Part shown: one piece after another, positions 1-11,857 of the stretch
How positions within the stretch are numbered: the stretch's first letter is position 1
How the letters are laid out: each line of letters begins with the position of its first letter
NCBI GenBank assembly: GCA_021018815.1
Contig: JAITYX010000030.1
Span: 1,069,001 to 1,133,000, forward strand
Direction: 5' to 3'
Source of the DNA: Talinum fruticosum
Lineage: Eukaryota > Streptophyta > Magnoliopsida > Caryophyllales > Talinaceae
DNA length: 64,000 nucleotides
Notes under the pieces: generated by a model
Told to the model about the DNA's origin: nothing
The model's input: only the letters and a program-made list of their open reading frames with translations
Databases searched by the model: none
Program-made: the position numbers and the translations under genes

Positions 1-61
1 AATTTATATTCATTATCTATCTAATATAATCTTTATTATATTTAATTTAAATAAAAAATTA

Positions 62-96
<35 letters not shown>

Positions 97-835
97 TGAT
101 AATGATAATATAATGCTGATGCTAATGATAATGATAATATTTATAAGAATTGGTGGTATATGGTGTTATTTTTTCAAATTTTTAAATAAATGTACAATTT
201 TCATAAGGTTAATGAAAATATTTCTTTAAAAAAAGTTTTTTCAACAAATATTTATTAAACACTTATTTATCTATTTAACTCGATAAAACAATTACCAACC
301 GACCATTATTAAAAAAAAACACTTAATCCAAGGCATAGATGCAAGGAGCTTTACCGAATTTGAGGACGAGAATTATGGTGCGATGGACCCACGTCAAAAT
401 CTCTGGGGCTAATATTATTAATATCAGTAATTTAATGGACAGTAGTTTAATGTAATGATCACAGCAATGAAAAGGATGAGATTTTGGGTAATTAAAAAAT
501 GTACCTGCCCTTTTGGCAGGAAACAATTTTCTTAATATTAATTCTGTCATCTCATTAACTTTTCTCTCTCAATTTGCATTTTTCAGTATTTAATTTCCCC
601 TTTACTATTTCTGCCCTTTCTTTTCACATTCATTTTTGGTTGTGCTTATATTTTTTTGCTTCTATGGTGTAACAAATACACAATTTTTTCTGGGGAGGGT
701 TTATGTCACCAATATTTAAATTTTGTTTAGTGCAAATTGTGCAATCATTTTATACATATGCACTTTCATATCCGACCGAGGATGCTCTCGACACACATAT
801 ATATATATACCATCAAACTAAAATTATATATTTAA
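1..835. other. AT-rich intergenic DNA
   Basis: No gene is visible. There is an imperfect AAT trinucleotide run near 62-94, and the rest is low-complexity AT-rich sequence. Short open frames here have no recognisable family features. Confidence 0.6.
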
Positions 836-837
836 TT

Positions 838-1010
838 AATACGGATAGAGTGGTTGTCTAGTTGGCATGTAAACTTTGAGTTATCTCAGACGGCCGGGAT
901 CAATGAAAGGGGGATGCCCATACTTGTCTCGAGAATGGTTCTTGGGCCTCCATGGCCTTGGCCCCGACCTCCCTACTGTTTACCTTTATTTGGTGTCCAG
1001 GATTAGCTAA
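838..1010 (+). repeat. possible tRNA-derived SINE fragment
   Basis: The segment is more GC-rich than its surroundings. It carries a tRNA A-box-like string (GTCTAGTTGG near 853) followed about 40 bases later by a degenerate B-box-like string (GGCCGGGATCAATG near 891). That order and spacing resemble plant SINEs derived from tRNA. The B box is a poor match, no target-site duplication was found, and the ends are guesses. Confidence 0.25.
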
Positions 1011-1278
1011 ATTTTAATGAGTTGTTGATCAATTAATTATTAATCCATACATAAATACATTAAAACAAGTACTCTATTCATTTCAGAATGCGTATTACTT
1101 TAATTAATTTTATTTTTATTAATTATTTTTTTTACTAATTTTCTTCATTTTCAATAAAATTTGAAACAACTCGATCTTTTAATACAAATTTAGTATAAAT
1201 TTTATATTTCTTAAATATTTCCTTACATTATGAAAATGACTATTATTATTATAAAACATAAGGAGTACCTTGTCGTAT

Positions 1279-1957
1279 TAGATATTATGGGGTGAGTGGG
1301 ATCGAGTACCCATTCTTTTCGATTAGACTCAATTTTGGAATCGGATCCGAAAATTTCGACCCGAGTCCCGGACCCAGTTAGAACCGGGTCCATGAATATG
1401 AAACCGGGTATCCTGTTGTTTGGTTCACACTATTTGAGTTTTTGTGATGTTTTGCTCTTTAATTTTTTTATAAAGCTTTGGCCTATAATTATCCAATATT
1501 TCTAATATAGTCAATCTAATAATACGAAACATGTAACCTTGTAATTGTGACTATTAAAAAGTTTCAAATTCAACATCAATAATAAAATAAAAAGTCTCAA
1601 ATCCAGATGTAATAAAAATACCAAATTACAAATTTCAATATTAAAAAATATCATGGAAAAAAAAAGTCTCAAATAATCCACCATTAACAATCAAAGAGAG
1701 ACTCTCAAGTCCACAAAATTTTAGAGTAAATTTAATATATATATTTTAAATATAGACCGAGTACTCGGGTAATAAGTTTAGGTCCGAGTCCAACTTTTCA
1801 TTGTCCGGTCTCGGACCTGGGTGTAACCGAATCCTAAAAATTAAACCTGATTTTAGACTCGGTTCAACCGGGTTCGAATTTGAATCTGTTGAGTTCAAAT
1901 CGAATCCAAATTCAGAATCAAGTATCCGGTTTTTTTTCCTCACCCCTATTAGATGTT
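1279..1957. mobile_element. non-autonomous hAT-like element
   Basis: The element body is about 1287-1949. Its ends are inverted: ATGGGGTGAG on the left, and CTCACCCCTAT on the right, which reads ATAGGGGTGAG in reverse complement. The flanks are an 8-bp near-duplication, TAGATATT (1279-1286) and TAGATGTT (1950-1957), 7 of 8 identical; 8 bp is the hAT target-site length. Inside, GGACCCGG/CCGGGTC-type words recur near both ends, as in subterminal transposase-binding repeats. No transposase is encoded. Confidence 0.6.
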
Positions 1958-1999
1958 GTTGAATAAGTAATTGTATTTATTTTGATAAGCCAACCCATT

Positions 2000-3960
2000 A
2001 ATGATTGTATTATTGTCTACTCCATTGTACTAAAGAGATAGTTGGTGATTATTTAAATTTGTAAAGGACATAAATTTACGAATAAATAATAGGCCTCTAT
2101 GACGTACATGTACGTGGGTTGTTGTTGGCCACGTTGCTTTGGTCGCTTCGTGGTGCATTTTTGTGGCTTATCCATGCAGATTTCGCAAATTCTTTCGAAG
2201 AAGATTTCAATCATTATATGGAAGAGCTATCAAATCAACACATTCCAAGGATAATCTATGCTTCAAATTTTTTACAAGATTTTGAGACGATATACTGTGC
2301 TTTAGGATATAATATTCATAACTTAATTTAAACTTGTGCATGTAAATAAAATTATATTTGAATAAGAATCTCTCATAAAGCACATAATTTTTAAAAAATA
2401 TTATATTATAAACAATTGGATTTAAAAAATTAAGTAGTATATTTCAAAAATAATTTTACGTGATAATATGATTATAATTAATAGATACACTTTGACTTCA
2501 AACTTTATTATAAAAAATATAACCCTAATATATACAATATACGTAAATAACAGCATCTCGGACTCGATTTTCTCTTCTATATTGTATTATATTGTAATTT
2601 TACGACTCTTATATGGAAAAAGACAAAAGTATATCAAATAATGACTTTTTATTTTTATTTTGTATGTTTAAAAAAGTGGAACATGGGATAGAATCTTTAT
2701 AGAACCTATGAAGACAGCCATGTATGAATAGTGTGCTATTTTATTTTATTTTTTGTGAGTCAGAGTTCAAAATGAGGTCATTTCTTAGATCATGGGGGTT
2801 ATTATTTTAATACCAAAAATCTCTAATGATGTAGTGGGATCCTTTGTAATTACGTTAGAGGGCAGGGCAGGGCAGCTATGGTGTCCCATTCTACCCATTT
2901 AAGTATTTAACAGTAAATAATTTCAACTGTTAAAAAAATTAACCATCCATGGTAAAAGTTTTCTTGAAAAAACTCAGTCTATAAATTTTCAACTTTTTAA
3001 CTATTAAAGATGATTATTAATTTAACAAAAAAAAATCAAAAACTTGTTATTAAAAGTTTAAATTTAAATTTTATCTATATTGACATATTTTGTTTACACG
3101 TTAAAAAAATACAATTAAAAAGTGTTACTCAAGATTGGATTATAAATTTAATTTTTTTAAATTTTAATTATAAAAATGAATTGAATTAGTCTTATTTTTT
3201 GTAGTGTTTGGTATAATATTTTAAAAATATTTTAGATAACAAAACATCATCCAACGTCAAACAAACATGGGGCTGGTCAGGTATGGTCGGGGCAGCGCAG
3301 GGAAAAATAAAACTATAATCTATGTACTATTTCGAATGAAAACAAGAAAAATTTAATCTATTAATTTTATTTTTATTAATATTTTTTTTAACTTTTTTTA
3401 TTATTAATAAAATTTTAGGTCAATTTAATTTTTTAATAAATTTTATCATAAATTTTATATCTCTTTGATATTTTCTCAAACCTCAAAAACAATAAATATT
3501 TTAAAATGGAAGGACTATTACTCTCTATCCTAAAAATTGGCAGAAAAAGGATGTTTTTGAAAAATTGGCCACCTTAACTAATGACAATATTATTAAATTT
3601 AATATTCTTAGAAAAGATTTATGACATTACACTCCGGTCTTTCCAACATATTTTTGTCAATTATTTTAATAAAAGACTGTTTTAAGTTATTTAAATATGG
3701 TTAATATATATAATGATTCTATTCAGCAATTAGTTATTTATTGATCATGATTGCATTAACTATTAGCCTTTTAGAAAAAAAAAACTAATATTATTTTCGA
3801 AAAGTAACTCTAAGAATTATTCAAATTAGTTTTTTTTTTCCGAAATAATTTTTCGGATATAAAAAGCTATTATAAAATGTTAACTAACTAAAAAAGCGAT
3901 AAATATACATAAATCACTTAAGGCAAGGGGCAAATTACCAGTTGATTATAAAGAGGCAAA
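2000..3960. other. intergenic region upstream of the bHLH gene
   Basis: AT-rich sequence with no supported gene. A small open frame at 2119-2331 has no recognisable domain. GC-richer patches near 2862-2885 and 3270-3300 share GGGCAG words and may be transposon remnants. The distal bHLH promoter lies at the right end. Confidence 0.5.
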
Positions 3961-3965
3961 GAGCA

Positions 3966-3972
3966 TATATAG
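3966..3972 (+). promoter_or_regulatory. TATA-like box of the bHLH gene
   Basis: TATATAG lies about 50 bases before the ATG at 4022, followed by a purine-rich (GA-repeat) leader. The spacing implies a short 5' UTR. Confidence 0.4.
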
Positions 3973-4021
3973 CAGACAAGGAGCTGCAAAAACAACAGAG
4001 AGAGAGACAGAGAGAGAGAGA

Positions 4022-6866
4022 ATGGAGTACTTTTCATCTTCATCACTTGACCCTTCATTTCTACAGAACGATGAGCTACTTCAAGTCCAACCCTCCTGTG
4101 CTCCTCCAATTCAACTGATACTTCAGCCACAAAATGACCAAATATTCCAGACATCTCTCCAGGATGATCACGATGAGGATAGTCTCGATCATCTCTTTGC
4201 TCAGATCCCCTGCCTTTTAGAACAAGAAGATGATCATAATCATCAACAGCAGCAGCAGCAGCAGCAACAAGAACAAGAACAAGAACAAGAGCAAGAGCGA
4301 GAGCAAGAGCAAGAGCAACGACTTCTAGTAAACTCCGTTAATTATGGCCAACGAAGGAAATCATCATCGTCGGACCGTGATTATCGTGGTGCTCCTCAGG
4401 ACAACAACGAGAAGAAGAAGCAAAGGATCACACATAGAGAAGTCGAGCGACAGCGTAGGAACGAGATGTCTTCCCTTCATGCCACTCTTAGGTCTCTTCT
4501 CCCTCTCGATTACATTAAGGTGAGCATTATACTGTACTAATTGACCCAAATTAGAACCCCCCCAAAAAAAAAAAAGGAATTAATCACTTTGAAATTATGT
4601 TTTAATGGGCTTTATTAGAGGAGATGTGATGGTTAAGACTCTTAACTTAAGAGTAAAGTTTCATCCTATGAGTGTGAGTAGATGGATTCCACACTACATT
4701 GAGCCTTCAATGCTCAAGTTAGCCATAGGTATTGTAAAGGAATTAGACATTTTTACTGGAGAGAGAATATGAAGTAGAGAGGAGAAAAGAGAAAAAGTTG
4801 GTCCCATATGAAAGAAGAATAGGTGGGAGGTGTATCTTCGGGTCATCTGACACACAGTAGATTTTGTTTTGTACGGGTTTATTTGTTTTCTCGATACGTA
4901 GATAAATTTTCATTTTTTTATAGGCAGTTCAATTTTCTTCCTTTACCATTTCTAAATCCGTTCTACGACCTTTAGCCTTACTCTATTATTTGTTTTTAAA
5001 TAATGTAATATGCTCCAATACTAAATCCTAATGTGAATAGTTGTATGTAGTAAATATGCCTTTTTTTTTTTTTTTGGTAATAGTTCAGTATAGTAAGGGT
5101 TGTTGTAAAATATAGACTGATACCAATATATATAACTAATTCACTGGTTTTATACATCAAGTTTTTCTGATACGTATTGCAGGGGAAGCGATCAGTATCG
5201 GATCATATAGACATGGCAACAAAATACATAGAGCACCTACAACAGAGGATGAAAGTGCTGAGTGAGCAAAGGGATGCACTTAAGTTGGAAACATGCAATT
5301 CAAAGGGTTGTGATTATGAAGTGAGTGTGAATCCATGGAGTAATGGAGGTGTGGAGGTCATTGTCTGTAAAAGTTCTTGTGATGGTTGTAGTGATCAAAG
5401 ATTGCCACTCTCAACGGTGCTTCAATGTTTAACCAGACATGGGTTAGATGTGGTTTGTTGCACTTCCAATAGGGTCAACAATAATAAATGGGTTCACTCC
5501 ATCCAAGCTCGGGTAAACTACAGCATCGCATCTGTTTCAAAATATTTGTTATTTTAAGATTACGAGGAATACTATGAAAATATAAAATTCATGATAAAAT
5601 CCGTGTCAAAAGACCAAGTTACCCGAGATTTCATTGGAAATGAAAAAATTAATGAAATAAGGACAAAATTAGTAAGGTCATTAATACGTCATTAAAATTA
5701 TAAAATGTCAGATATTATATTATAAAATAAAAAAATTAATTAAAATGACATGTATTTTAAAATAAAAGGAGTACGTCTTAACATTAAATATAATGACTTT
5801 GTAGTTTCCATTTCTTGCCACAACAATTTGGTTAATTTATTATTTTGGGGGTCATTTGGAACTTTCAACAACTTGATACTACAATCATCCATTTGGTGAT
5901 TATTATTCTTAAACATGGATTTGAAATTATTAAACGAGTTATTTTGGGGACCTTGACGATCCACCAAATTGACAACAACATGTATACTGTTCGTGTATAG
6001 ACTTCGTGAATAAAAATATATATAATTTGTTGTTACTATAAACAGAATAAGTCGTTATCGTTTAAATTATAAAGTTGAAATTATTGGCATTTAAAATCCA
6101 TTTTTCTAACTATCGTTTTAAAAAATGATTTAAAATACATGTTGAATTTTAGAAATTTGACTTTCTCGATAAAATAAATTTATAAAAAGGAAAAGGCCCT
6201 GGAAAGAGAAATCCCCTCCTTCCCACCCAAAGATATTTTATAAATTGATTATTTTTAAGTTTTTCGATGGATGAAGGAGTTATCAATAAATATTTAAATT
6301 GACAACAACACATAGGGCCCGTTGGTAGATTTACATTTAGGTATTTTCTTCTTATACTTACAATCCCCAAAATTAGCAGAAATGATTGCAATCTTATAGT
6401 CCGACCACTCGTCAATTGAGATTTTAAGTTGTTAAAAAATTAATCACCGATGGTAAATTATTGATAAAAAAGTTACCGAAAAAAAGTTGCTTCCCTCAAA
6501 CTGCAAAGGATTTCGATGAGCAACCAGTAGGCCATATAGGAGGAACGAGTGATTTAAATTCTTAAATACTCTTGGGAGCATATATTTTTAAGAGACAGAA
6601 AGATAAATTAGACCTATTAAATCCCCTATTTTTCCGTTCGTCCAACTATTTGTTGACATATGGCGAGGAGTAGATATTCTTAGAAGCATATAAGACGTTC
6701 CGAACAAGTGAGGTATATAGTTGGTTAAAAACTAAGCTTGAGAATTAGAGGATGCAAATTAATGTATAACATGTGAACTTAATTGCAGGTTGCAGATGGG
6801 AGGAGGAATGCAATTGATCCAGTAGAGTTGCAGAAAAAATTGGTTGATGTACATAACTTGACCTAA
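4022..6866 (+). CDS. bHLH transcription factor, subgroup Ib(1)-like (bHLH118/120/36 group)
   Basis: Three exons: 4022-4519, 5183-5512, 6789-6866 (166+110+25 codons, 301 aa, all phase 0, GT-AG introns). It should be a nuclear DNA-binding dimer. The basic region [20 protein letters not shown] starts near residue 137 and keeps the H-E-R residues typical of E-box binders. Helix 1 ends exon 1 ([11 protein letters not shown]) and helix 2 opens exon 2 ([20 protein letters not shown]), the intron position usual for this subgroup. A glutamine/glutamate-rich repeat (about residues 75-100) precedes the domain. The C-terminal half has an ACT-like region with several cysteines. The 26-codon last exon starts [16 protein letters not shown] copy of this last exon occurs at 10238. 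The paralogue group is assigned from the bHLH sequence; the exact orthologue is uncertain. Confidence 0.88.
4243..4320 (+). repeat. coding CAG/CAA-GAA repeat in bHLH exon 1
   Basis: CAG triplets, then alternating CAA/GAA/GAG codons, encode a polyglutamine tract followed by Q-E dipeptides. It is in frame and lies in the acidic N-terminal region, so length changes here would not disturb the bHLH domain. Confidence 0.85.
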
Positions 6867-6990
6867 TTACCTCTATTTGAAAGTTGTGTTGTAATTCAGT
6901 ATAATCTTATCATTGATTATCAAAGTCAATAAGAATATTTTCTGATTCATATAAGCTTATTACTATTATTTTTGTAACTTATTATAATCG
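6100..6990 (+). repeat. left copy of a duplicated segment (bHLH intron 2 end, exon 3 and 3' flank)
   Basis: This stretch is matched by 9470-10560 with many substitutions and indels. Shared words include GGAAAGAGAAATCCCCTCC near 6200 and 9569, and the exon-3 sequence. It marks the left boundary of the unit that duplicated HPR copy A into copy B. Confidence 0.75.
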
Positions 6991-7339
6991 TTCTAGTATA
7001 AGTCTATAAGATCAAAACTATTACAATTGGACGGGACTCATTGTTTGTTAGGTTAAGCTGTACAGTTTTATTACTTCTCGGACTCTATCGGATCATGTTA
7101 CTGTTTAGCTTTACCTTACAACCTTATACTTTCTTATAATTTTACGGGTTTTTACAACTTCTTACAATTGTTTATGATTTTTTATAGATAAGCTTACAAT
7201 TTCTTATAATTACTTACAAATTTTTTACAACTTTTAAATCTAAAATTAAGCTTACGGCTCCTGAAAACTTTTTACCTTCGTTACAATTTCTTTATCACTC
7301 TTTAGAACTGTTTTACATCATTTTATGATTGTATATATA

Positions 7340-7501
7340 AGAAGATTTGGTGGCAAAGCTGAAGAGCACTCCTTTCCCTTCCTCCCTTATTCCCTCGTTG
7401 GTCAACGCACCTCTTGAACGGAAGATTTGGTGGCAAAGTTGAAGAGAACTCCTTTCCCATTCCTCCCTTATTTCCTCGTTAGTCAACGCACCTCTTGAAC
7501 A
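7340..7501 (+). repeat. 80-bp tandem repeat in the leader of HPR copy A
   Basis: Two adjacent copies, about 7340-7419 and 7420-7501, both begin GAAGATTTGGTGGCAAAG and end near CAACGCACCTCTTGAAC, just upstream of the ATG at 7527. The matching leader of copy B (about 11752-11832) has one unit, so the doubling occurred on the A side after the genes split, or one unit was lost from B. Confidence 0.8.
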
Positions 7502-7526
7502 CAGCAATTCATAAACCCATTGCTCA

Positions 7527-9176
7527 ATGGAGGCAATCACGACCAGCCATAAGCCCCTCATCGTAATCATCAGCCGTCCATCTTTCCCCTTCACCTTCGC
7601 CCACCGCCTCTCCCCCACTTTCTCTCTCATCGACCCCCTCGCCGCCGCCGCTGGACAAGACTCCGCCACCATCCTCCGCTCCCACGCCGCCGAGGCCCGA
7701 GCCGTCCTCTGCATAGGGATTTGTCCTCTGGGGAAGCAAATCCTCGACTGCTTACCTTCGCTCGAGTTCGTTGCCACCCTCAACACCGGCGTTGACCACA
7801 TAGACCTCTCCGAGTGCCGCCGCCGAGGAATCGCCGTAGCCAACGTCGGCGACGCCTTCTCTGACGACGTCGCCGATTGTGCCCTTGGCTTACTCGTTGA
7901 TGTGCTCCGCAACCTCTCCGCCTCAGATCGGTTCGTCCGGGGCGGGACATGGCCCGAACGAGGAGAGTTTCCTCTTACTTCTCGGGTCCGTAGGACTTTC
8001 TCTCACTCTTTTATTTCACTGCCTCTTTTTTAATTTTTTTAATTAATATTACCTCATAAATAGGTAAGAATTCGAATTAAAAAAAGGTAAGAATTACAAA
8101 AAATAAAATGTTTTTAAAATTCTGAATTGTTTAAGGTTATAATCAATCTAAAGTTATAAAAAACTAAAATTTCTAGGACTAAAAATACGTAATATAAGTA
8201 ACAAGATACTTAGGGCGCGTTTGATAGGAAAATATTTTGTTATAAAAAATATTTTTTGAGAAAAATAATTTGTAACTTATATTTTTATTATTTGATAGAA
8301 ATGAAAATAATTTTTTACAAAAGCTACCTCTCAAATCACAGTTCAAGTGTTTCTTAAAAACTCTTCAACAAATCAAAACATATTTATCGTATTAGATTTG
8401 GACACCATTGAATTTTTAAGTAAATAATTTGGTCAATTAATAAGCCGAATTATTTTAGTGATTATGTATATGATGATACATGTCGAAAATGAAGGAATTT
8501 TAATATAAATTTTATAATACTAATATTTAGTCTGTCTAGACAGGATTTTAGGGTATTGGTTTAACTTTTTGCTGTATGATTTTGATTTCTCTTTTGGCCC
8601 CTTTTTTATGGGCATGATCAGCTCGACTTATGAAGCAAATTATTATGCTAATATGCAGTTAGGGGGAAACGAGTGGGCATCGTTGGCCTTGGAAGCATTG
8701 GCTCTCGAATTGCAAATCGACTCGTCCCGTTTGGCTGCGTAATTTCATATACCTCCAGGCATAAAAAACCCAGCATTTCCTTCCCCTACTACAAGAGCAT
8801 CCACGACCTGGCTGTCGACAACGACATCCTCATCCTCAGCTGCTCGTTAACCGATCAAACTCACCATATCGTTGACAAGGAGGTCCTGGCGGCGTTAGGA
8901 AAGGGAGGAGTGGTCATCAATGTGGGCCGAGGGGCTCTGATCGATGAGAAAGAATTGGTGAAGTTTCTGGTGGAAGGCAGAATTGGAGGAGCTGGACTTG
9001 ATGTATTTGAGGATGAACCCAATGTGCCTAAGGAGTTGTTTGGTTTAGACAATGTGGTGTTGTCCCCTCATCAAGCTGTCCTCACTCCTGAATCCTTCAA
9101 GGCTGCACAAGATGTGGTGGTTGCTAACTTGGAGGCCTTCTTCTCAAACAAGCCCTTGCTTACTCCGATAGAATGA
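7527..9176 (+). CDS. D-2-hydroxyacid dehydrogenase, hydroxypyruvate/glyoxylate reductase HPR3/HPR2-like, copy A
   Basis: Probable cytosolic NAD(P)H-dependent reductase of glyoxylate, hydroxypyruvate or related 2-oxoacids. Exon 1 is 7527-7985, encoding the substrate-domain half, with GVDHIDLSECRRRGIAVANV. Exon 2 is 8659-9176, encoding the Rossmann motif VGIVGLGSIGSRIA, catalytic Arg in NVGRGALID, Glu in DVFEDEP and His in LSPHQAVLT. With the donor homologous to copies B and C (GTCCGT at 7986) the exons are out of frame by one base. The G run at 8662-8666 is one G short of encoding Leu-Gly-Gly-Lys-Arg as in copy C (Val-Gly-Gly-Lys-Arg). Either a base is missing from the sequence, or a donor four bases later (GTAGGA at 7990) restores the frame and gives 326 aa. 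Otherwise intact. Family confidence is high; substrate is inferred. Confidence 0.85.
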
Positions 9177-9469
9177 GACTAAGGGGGCGTGTAGTATAGA
9201 TCCCTCATTGTAGACTTTTCAAACAACAATAATAATTCATAATATTGATCCCGCATTTATGGTGTCTGCAGAGATTTAAATATGGACAATTTTATTCTTA
9301 CAAGTATTGTAACCATCAGAAAGATCGATTGCTTCAAAATTTTCTTAGTATTTTTATTATCCACCAATTTGGGTATTTTCCTTGTCCGTTCTATTGTTCG
9401 GGTGGGTTATGAAGGGGTCAATGATAGGTTTAGACCTTTCACACAACATCCTAGTTGGCATTCAAAATC

Positions 9470-10560
9470 CATGTTTCTAACTATCTCTTCAAAATATCAT
9501 TTGAAGTAAATGTTAAATTTTAGAAATTTAACTTTCTAAAAAATAAATTTATAAAGGAGAAGGTCCTTGAAAGAGAAATCCCCTCCTTCCCACCCAAAAG
9601 ATCTTTTTAAATAGAATATTTTAAAGTTTTTTTTTTTAATTTTTTTATCGATGGATAGGGCAGCTATGGTCCAAGTTACAGACATGAGAAACATAGCAAT
9701 GAATATTCTTATACTCTCACAATCCCAAAATTAGCGGAACTAAGTATTCTCTTTAGTTAGAGAGTGATTGCAATCTTATAGTCCGCCCACTTGCCAATTG
9801 ATATTTCAAATTATTAAAAAATTTATCGCTGGTGGAAAAATCAGTCGTAAAAAAGTTGCTGAAAAAATTTCAAACCATTAAATGAACGGGATGCAAAATT
9901 GCAATCTTCCCTCGAATTGCAAAGGATCTCGATGAGCAACATATAGGAGGATGCAAGTGAAGTTTAGTTGGTTACGGACTAAAGTCATGTTCTATTTAGT
10001 TTTACCCGATGGTCTTACGAGTCCCTTATAACTCGTTTATAACTTTTTACAGTTTCTTACAACTCCGTACAACTTTTTATAACTAATTTTACAACTGTCT
10101 TACAACGCCTTACAGTTCTTTACAGCATTCATTACATCTCATGACATCCTTACATCTCCTTACAGGTAAACAAAGCAAGGCTAAGCTTGAGAATTGGAGG
10201 GTGCAGTTTAATTTATAACATGTGAACTTAATTGCAGGTTGCATATGGGAGGAGGAATGCAATTGATCCAGTGGAGTTGCAGAAAAAAATCGTTGGTGTA
10301 CATAACTTAGACCTAATTACCTCTATATGAAAGTTGTGTTGTAATTCAGTATAATCTTTTTACTGATTATCAGAGTTAGTAAGAATATTTGCTGAATCAT
10401 ATGAGCTTATTAGTACTACTTTTTCTAACTTAATATAATCGTTTTAGTAGAAGCCTATGAGGTAAAATTGTTACAATTGTTAACAAATTTATGATAGTTT
10501 TTTCAGAAGATGGCACTCGTAATTGGTTCTATTTGTTGTATAATTTTATCGCTTCTTGAA
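9470..10560 (+). repeat. right copy of the duplicated bHLH-tail segment
   Basis: Imperfect copy of 6100-6990 plus adjoining sequence, now between HPR copies A and B. It contains a degenerate tract of TTACAACTTTTTACA-like words (10020-10165), also present in the corresponding place before copy A (7100-7330). It holds the orphan bHLH exon at 10238. Confidence 0.72.
10238..10330 (+). pseudogene. orphan duplicate of bHLH exon 3
   Basis: An acceptor-like AATTGCAG is followed by [17 protein letters not shown], nearly identical to the last exon of the bHLH gene (6789-6866). A base insertion near its end replaces the original stop, so the frame runs on to a TGA at 10328-10330. No bHLH domain exon is near it, so it cannot encode a factor alone. 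It is a passenger of the HPR tandem duplication. Confidence 0.85.
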
Positions 10561-10859
10561 TGCTATTAATCATTAAAAAAATTGATGTATTCATGGACAC
10601 TTTAATTATGATTGTATATATATATGTAAGACAAAATATATATTTTATTTATTTTTTGGTGCAGAAGAGGGCCTATGTCCTAACAGATAGTATTATTTTC
10701 TCAATAGTTGCGCCTACATTACCTGCAAAAAGTAATTACCATATCTTATTAGTTGGAGTTTCAAAAAATAATATCTTATACTCATATTCAGTCCTAAATT
10801 AACTAATTTGTCTCTCACTTGATTGGCCTCTCTATAACAACCAGTGATTTGACCTCCCA

Positions 10860-11660
10860 GTTTGCCTCTCTTACTGGCTTATGACACTGAGATAGAGTTG
10901 ACATGAATTGAGGGTTCCATTCTATGTTGCCTCGAAGCATTCCCATAACCACAATCGAATCCAGTTGTAGCCAAACTTTTTAACCCGAGGTCTCTAGCCA
11001 ACCAAAGTTCCATCCAGGCTCTTTTAAGTTTAGCAAAAAGTAAGGTACACCATCCATAGTTTTCAGTGAAGCAACCAATCCGTTCTCTTTTGTCTCTTGA
11101 CTCTCCTCTAATAACCCCGCCCTCTGCTACTATGCTTGAATTTCCTTTTGCTGTCCTGTCTGTGTTTAGAATAGTCCAGCCCATATAGGAACTTTTCCAT
11201 CTCACTAACTCTTCAGTTTTATGCAGCAAAGGGGCCAAAAATTTAAGATATCTTCGTTCAAGCATTGATTATTTCTTCAAACTTATGCAAGAGGAATTCT
11301 CATTTGTTTCTCGGCAAAAGCGCGTCCTTAGTAAAACAATGGTCATTTCTCCATTTTCATAGATACCATATCATCAAGAGGAATTAAGTTTCCCAACTAC
11401 AGTCTACCCCAATTTTATTCAGATTATCTATAATCCACCCCCTCATGGGCATGTTCATCTTGTTCATGTTACCTCCTTTGGCAGCCAAGAAATTCCACAC
11501 AGATAGTGCATTTGGACATTTTCTTAAAATGTGGTCCTTATCCTCAACTTGATCTCCACGTATTCGGCAACTAGGGTCATTGGTTAGTCCACGTTTTTGC
11601 CGATTGAGGTTAGTCATTAATCCGCCATGAAAGAGCAACCATAAAAACATTCGAACTCGT
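10860..11660 (-). mobile_element. 3' fragment of a plant LINE (zf-RVT and RNase H-like remnants)
   Basis: Read on the minus strand, about 11660-11384 encodes a zinc-binding reverse-transcriptase-linked segment (FLWLLFHGGLMTNLNRQKRG, then DHILRKCPNALSVWNFL). About 11265-10879 encodes a decayed RNase H-like domain (LNTDRTAKGNSS, GGVIRGESR, then WLARDLGLKSL). This order is that of the 3' end of plant L1-type LINEs. Frames are broken and the upstream endonuclease/RT is absent. It sits in sequence missing from the corresponding place before copy A, so it inserted after the tandem duplication or was lost from A. Confidence 0.75.
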
Positions 11661-11857
11661 TGTGGTACTCGAATTTTTCATATATGTGGGTCAAATTACA
11701 TGTGGAAGTTTATAAAATGGGTGAGTTTTGTGGGTCAAATATATTCGCATAAGAAGATTTGGCGGCGATGTTCAAGAGAACTCCTGTCCCTCCGTCCCTT
11801 ATTCCCCGTTGGTCAACGCACCTCTTGAACAGACCAATTCATAAACCCTTTGCTTCA

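Noticed and set aside
7313..7912. 199-codon minus-strand open frame over HPR copy A
   Set aside because: It is antisense to a conserved exon with high GC content; the plus frame carries the family motifs. Similar antisense frames occur over copies B and C.
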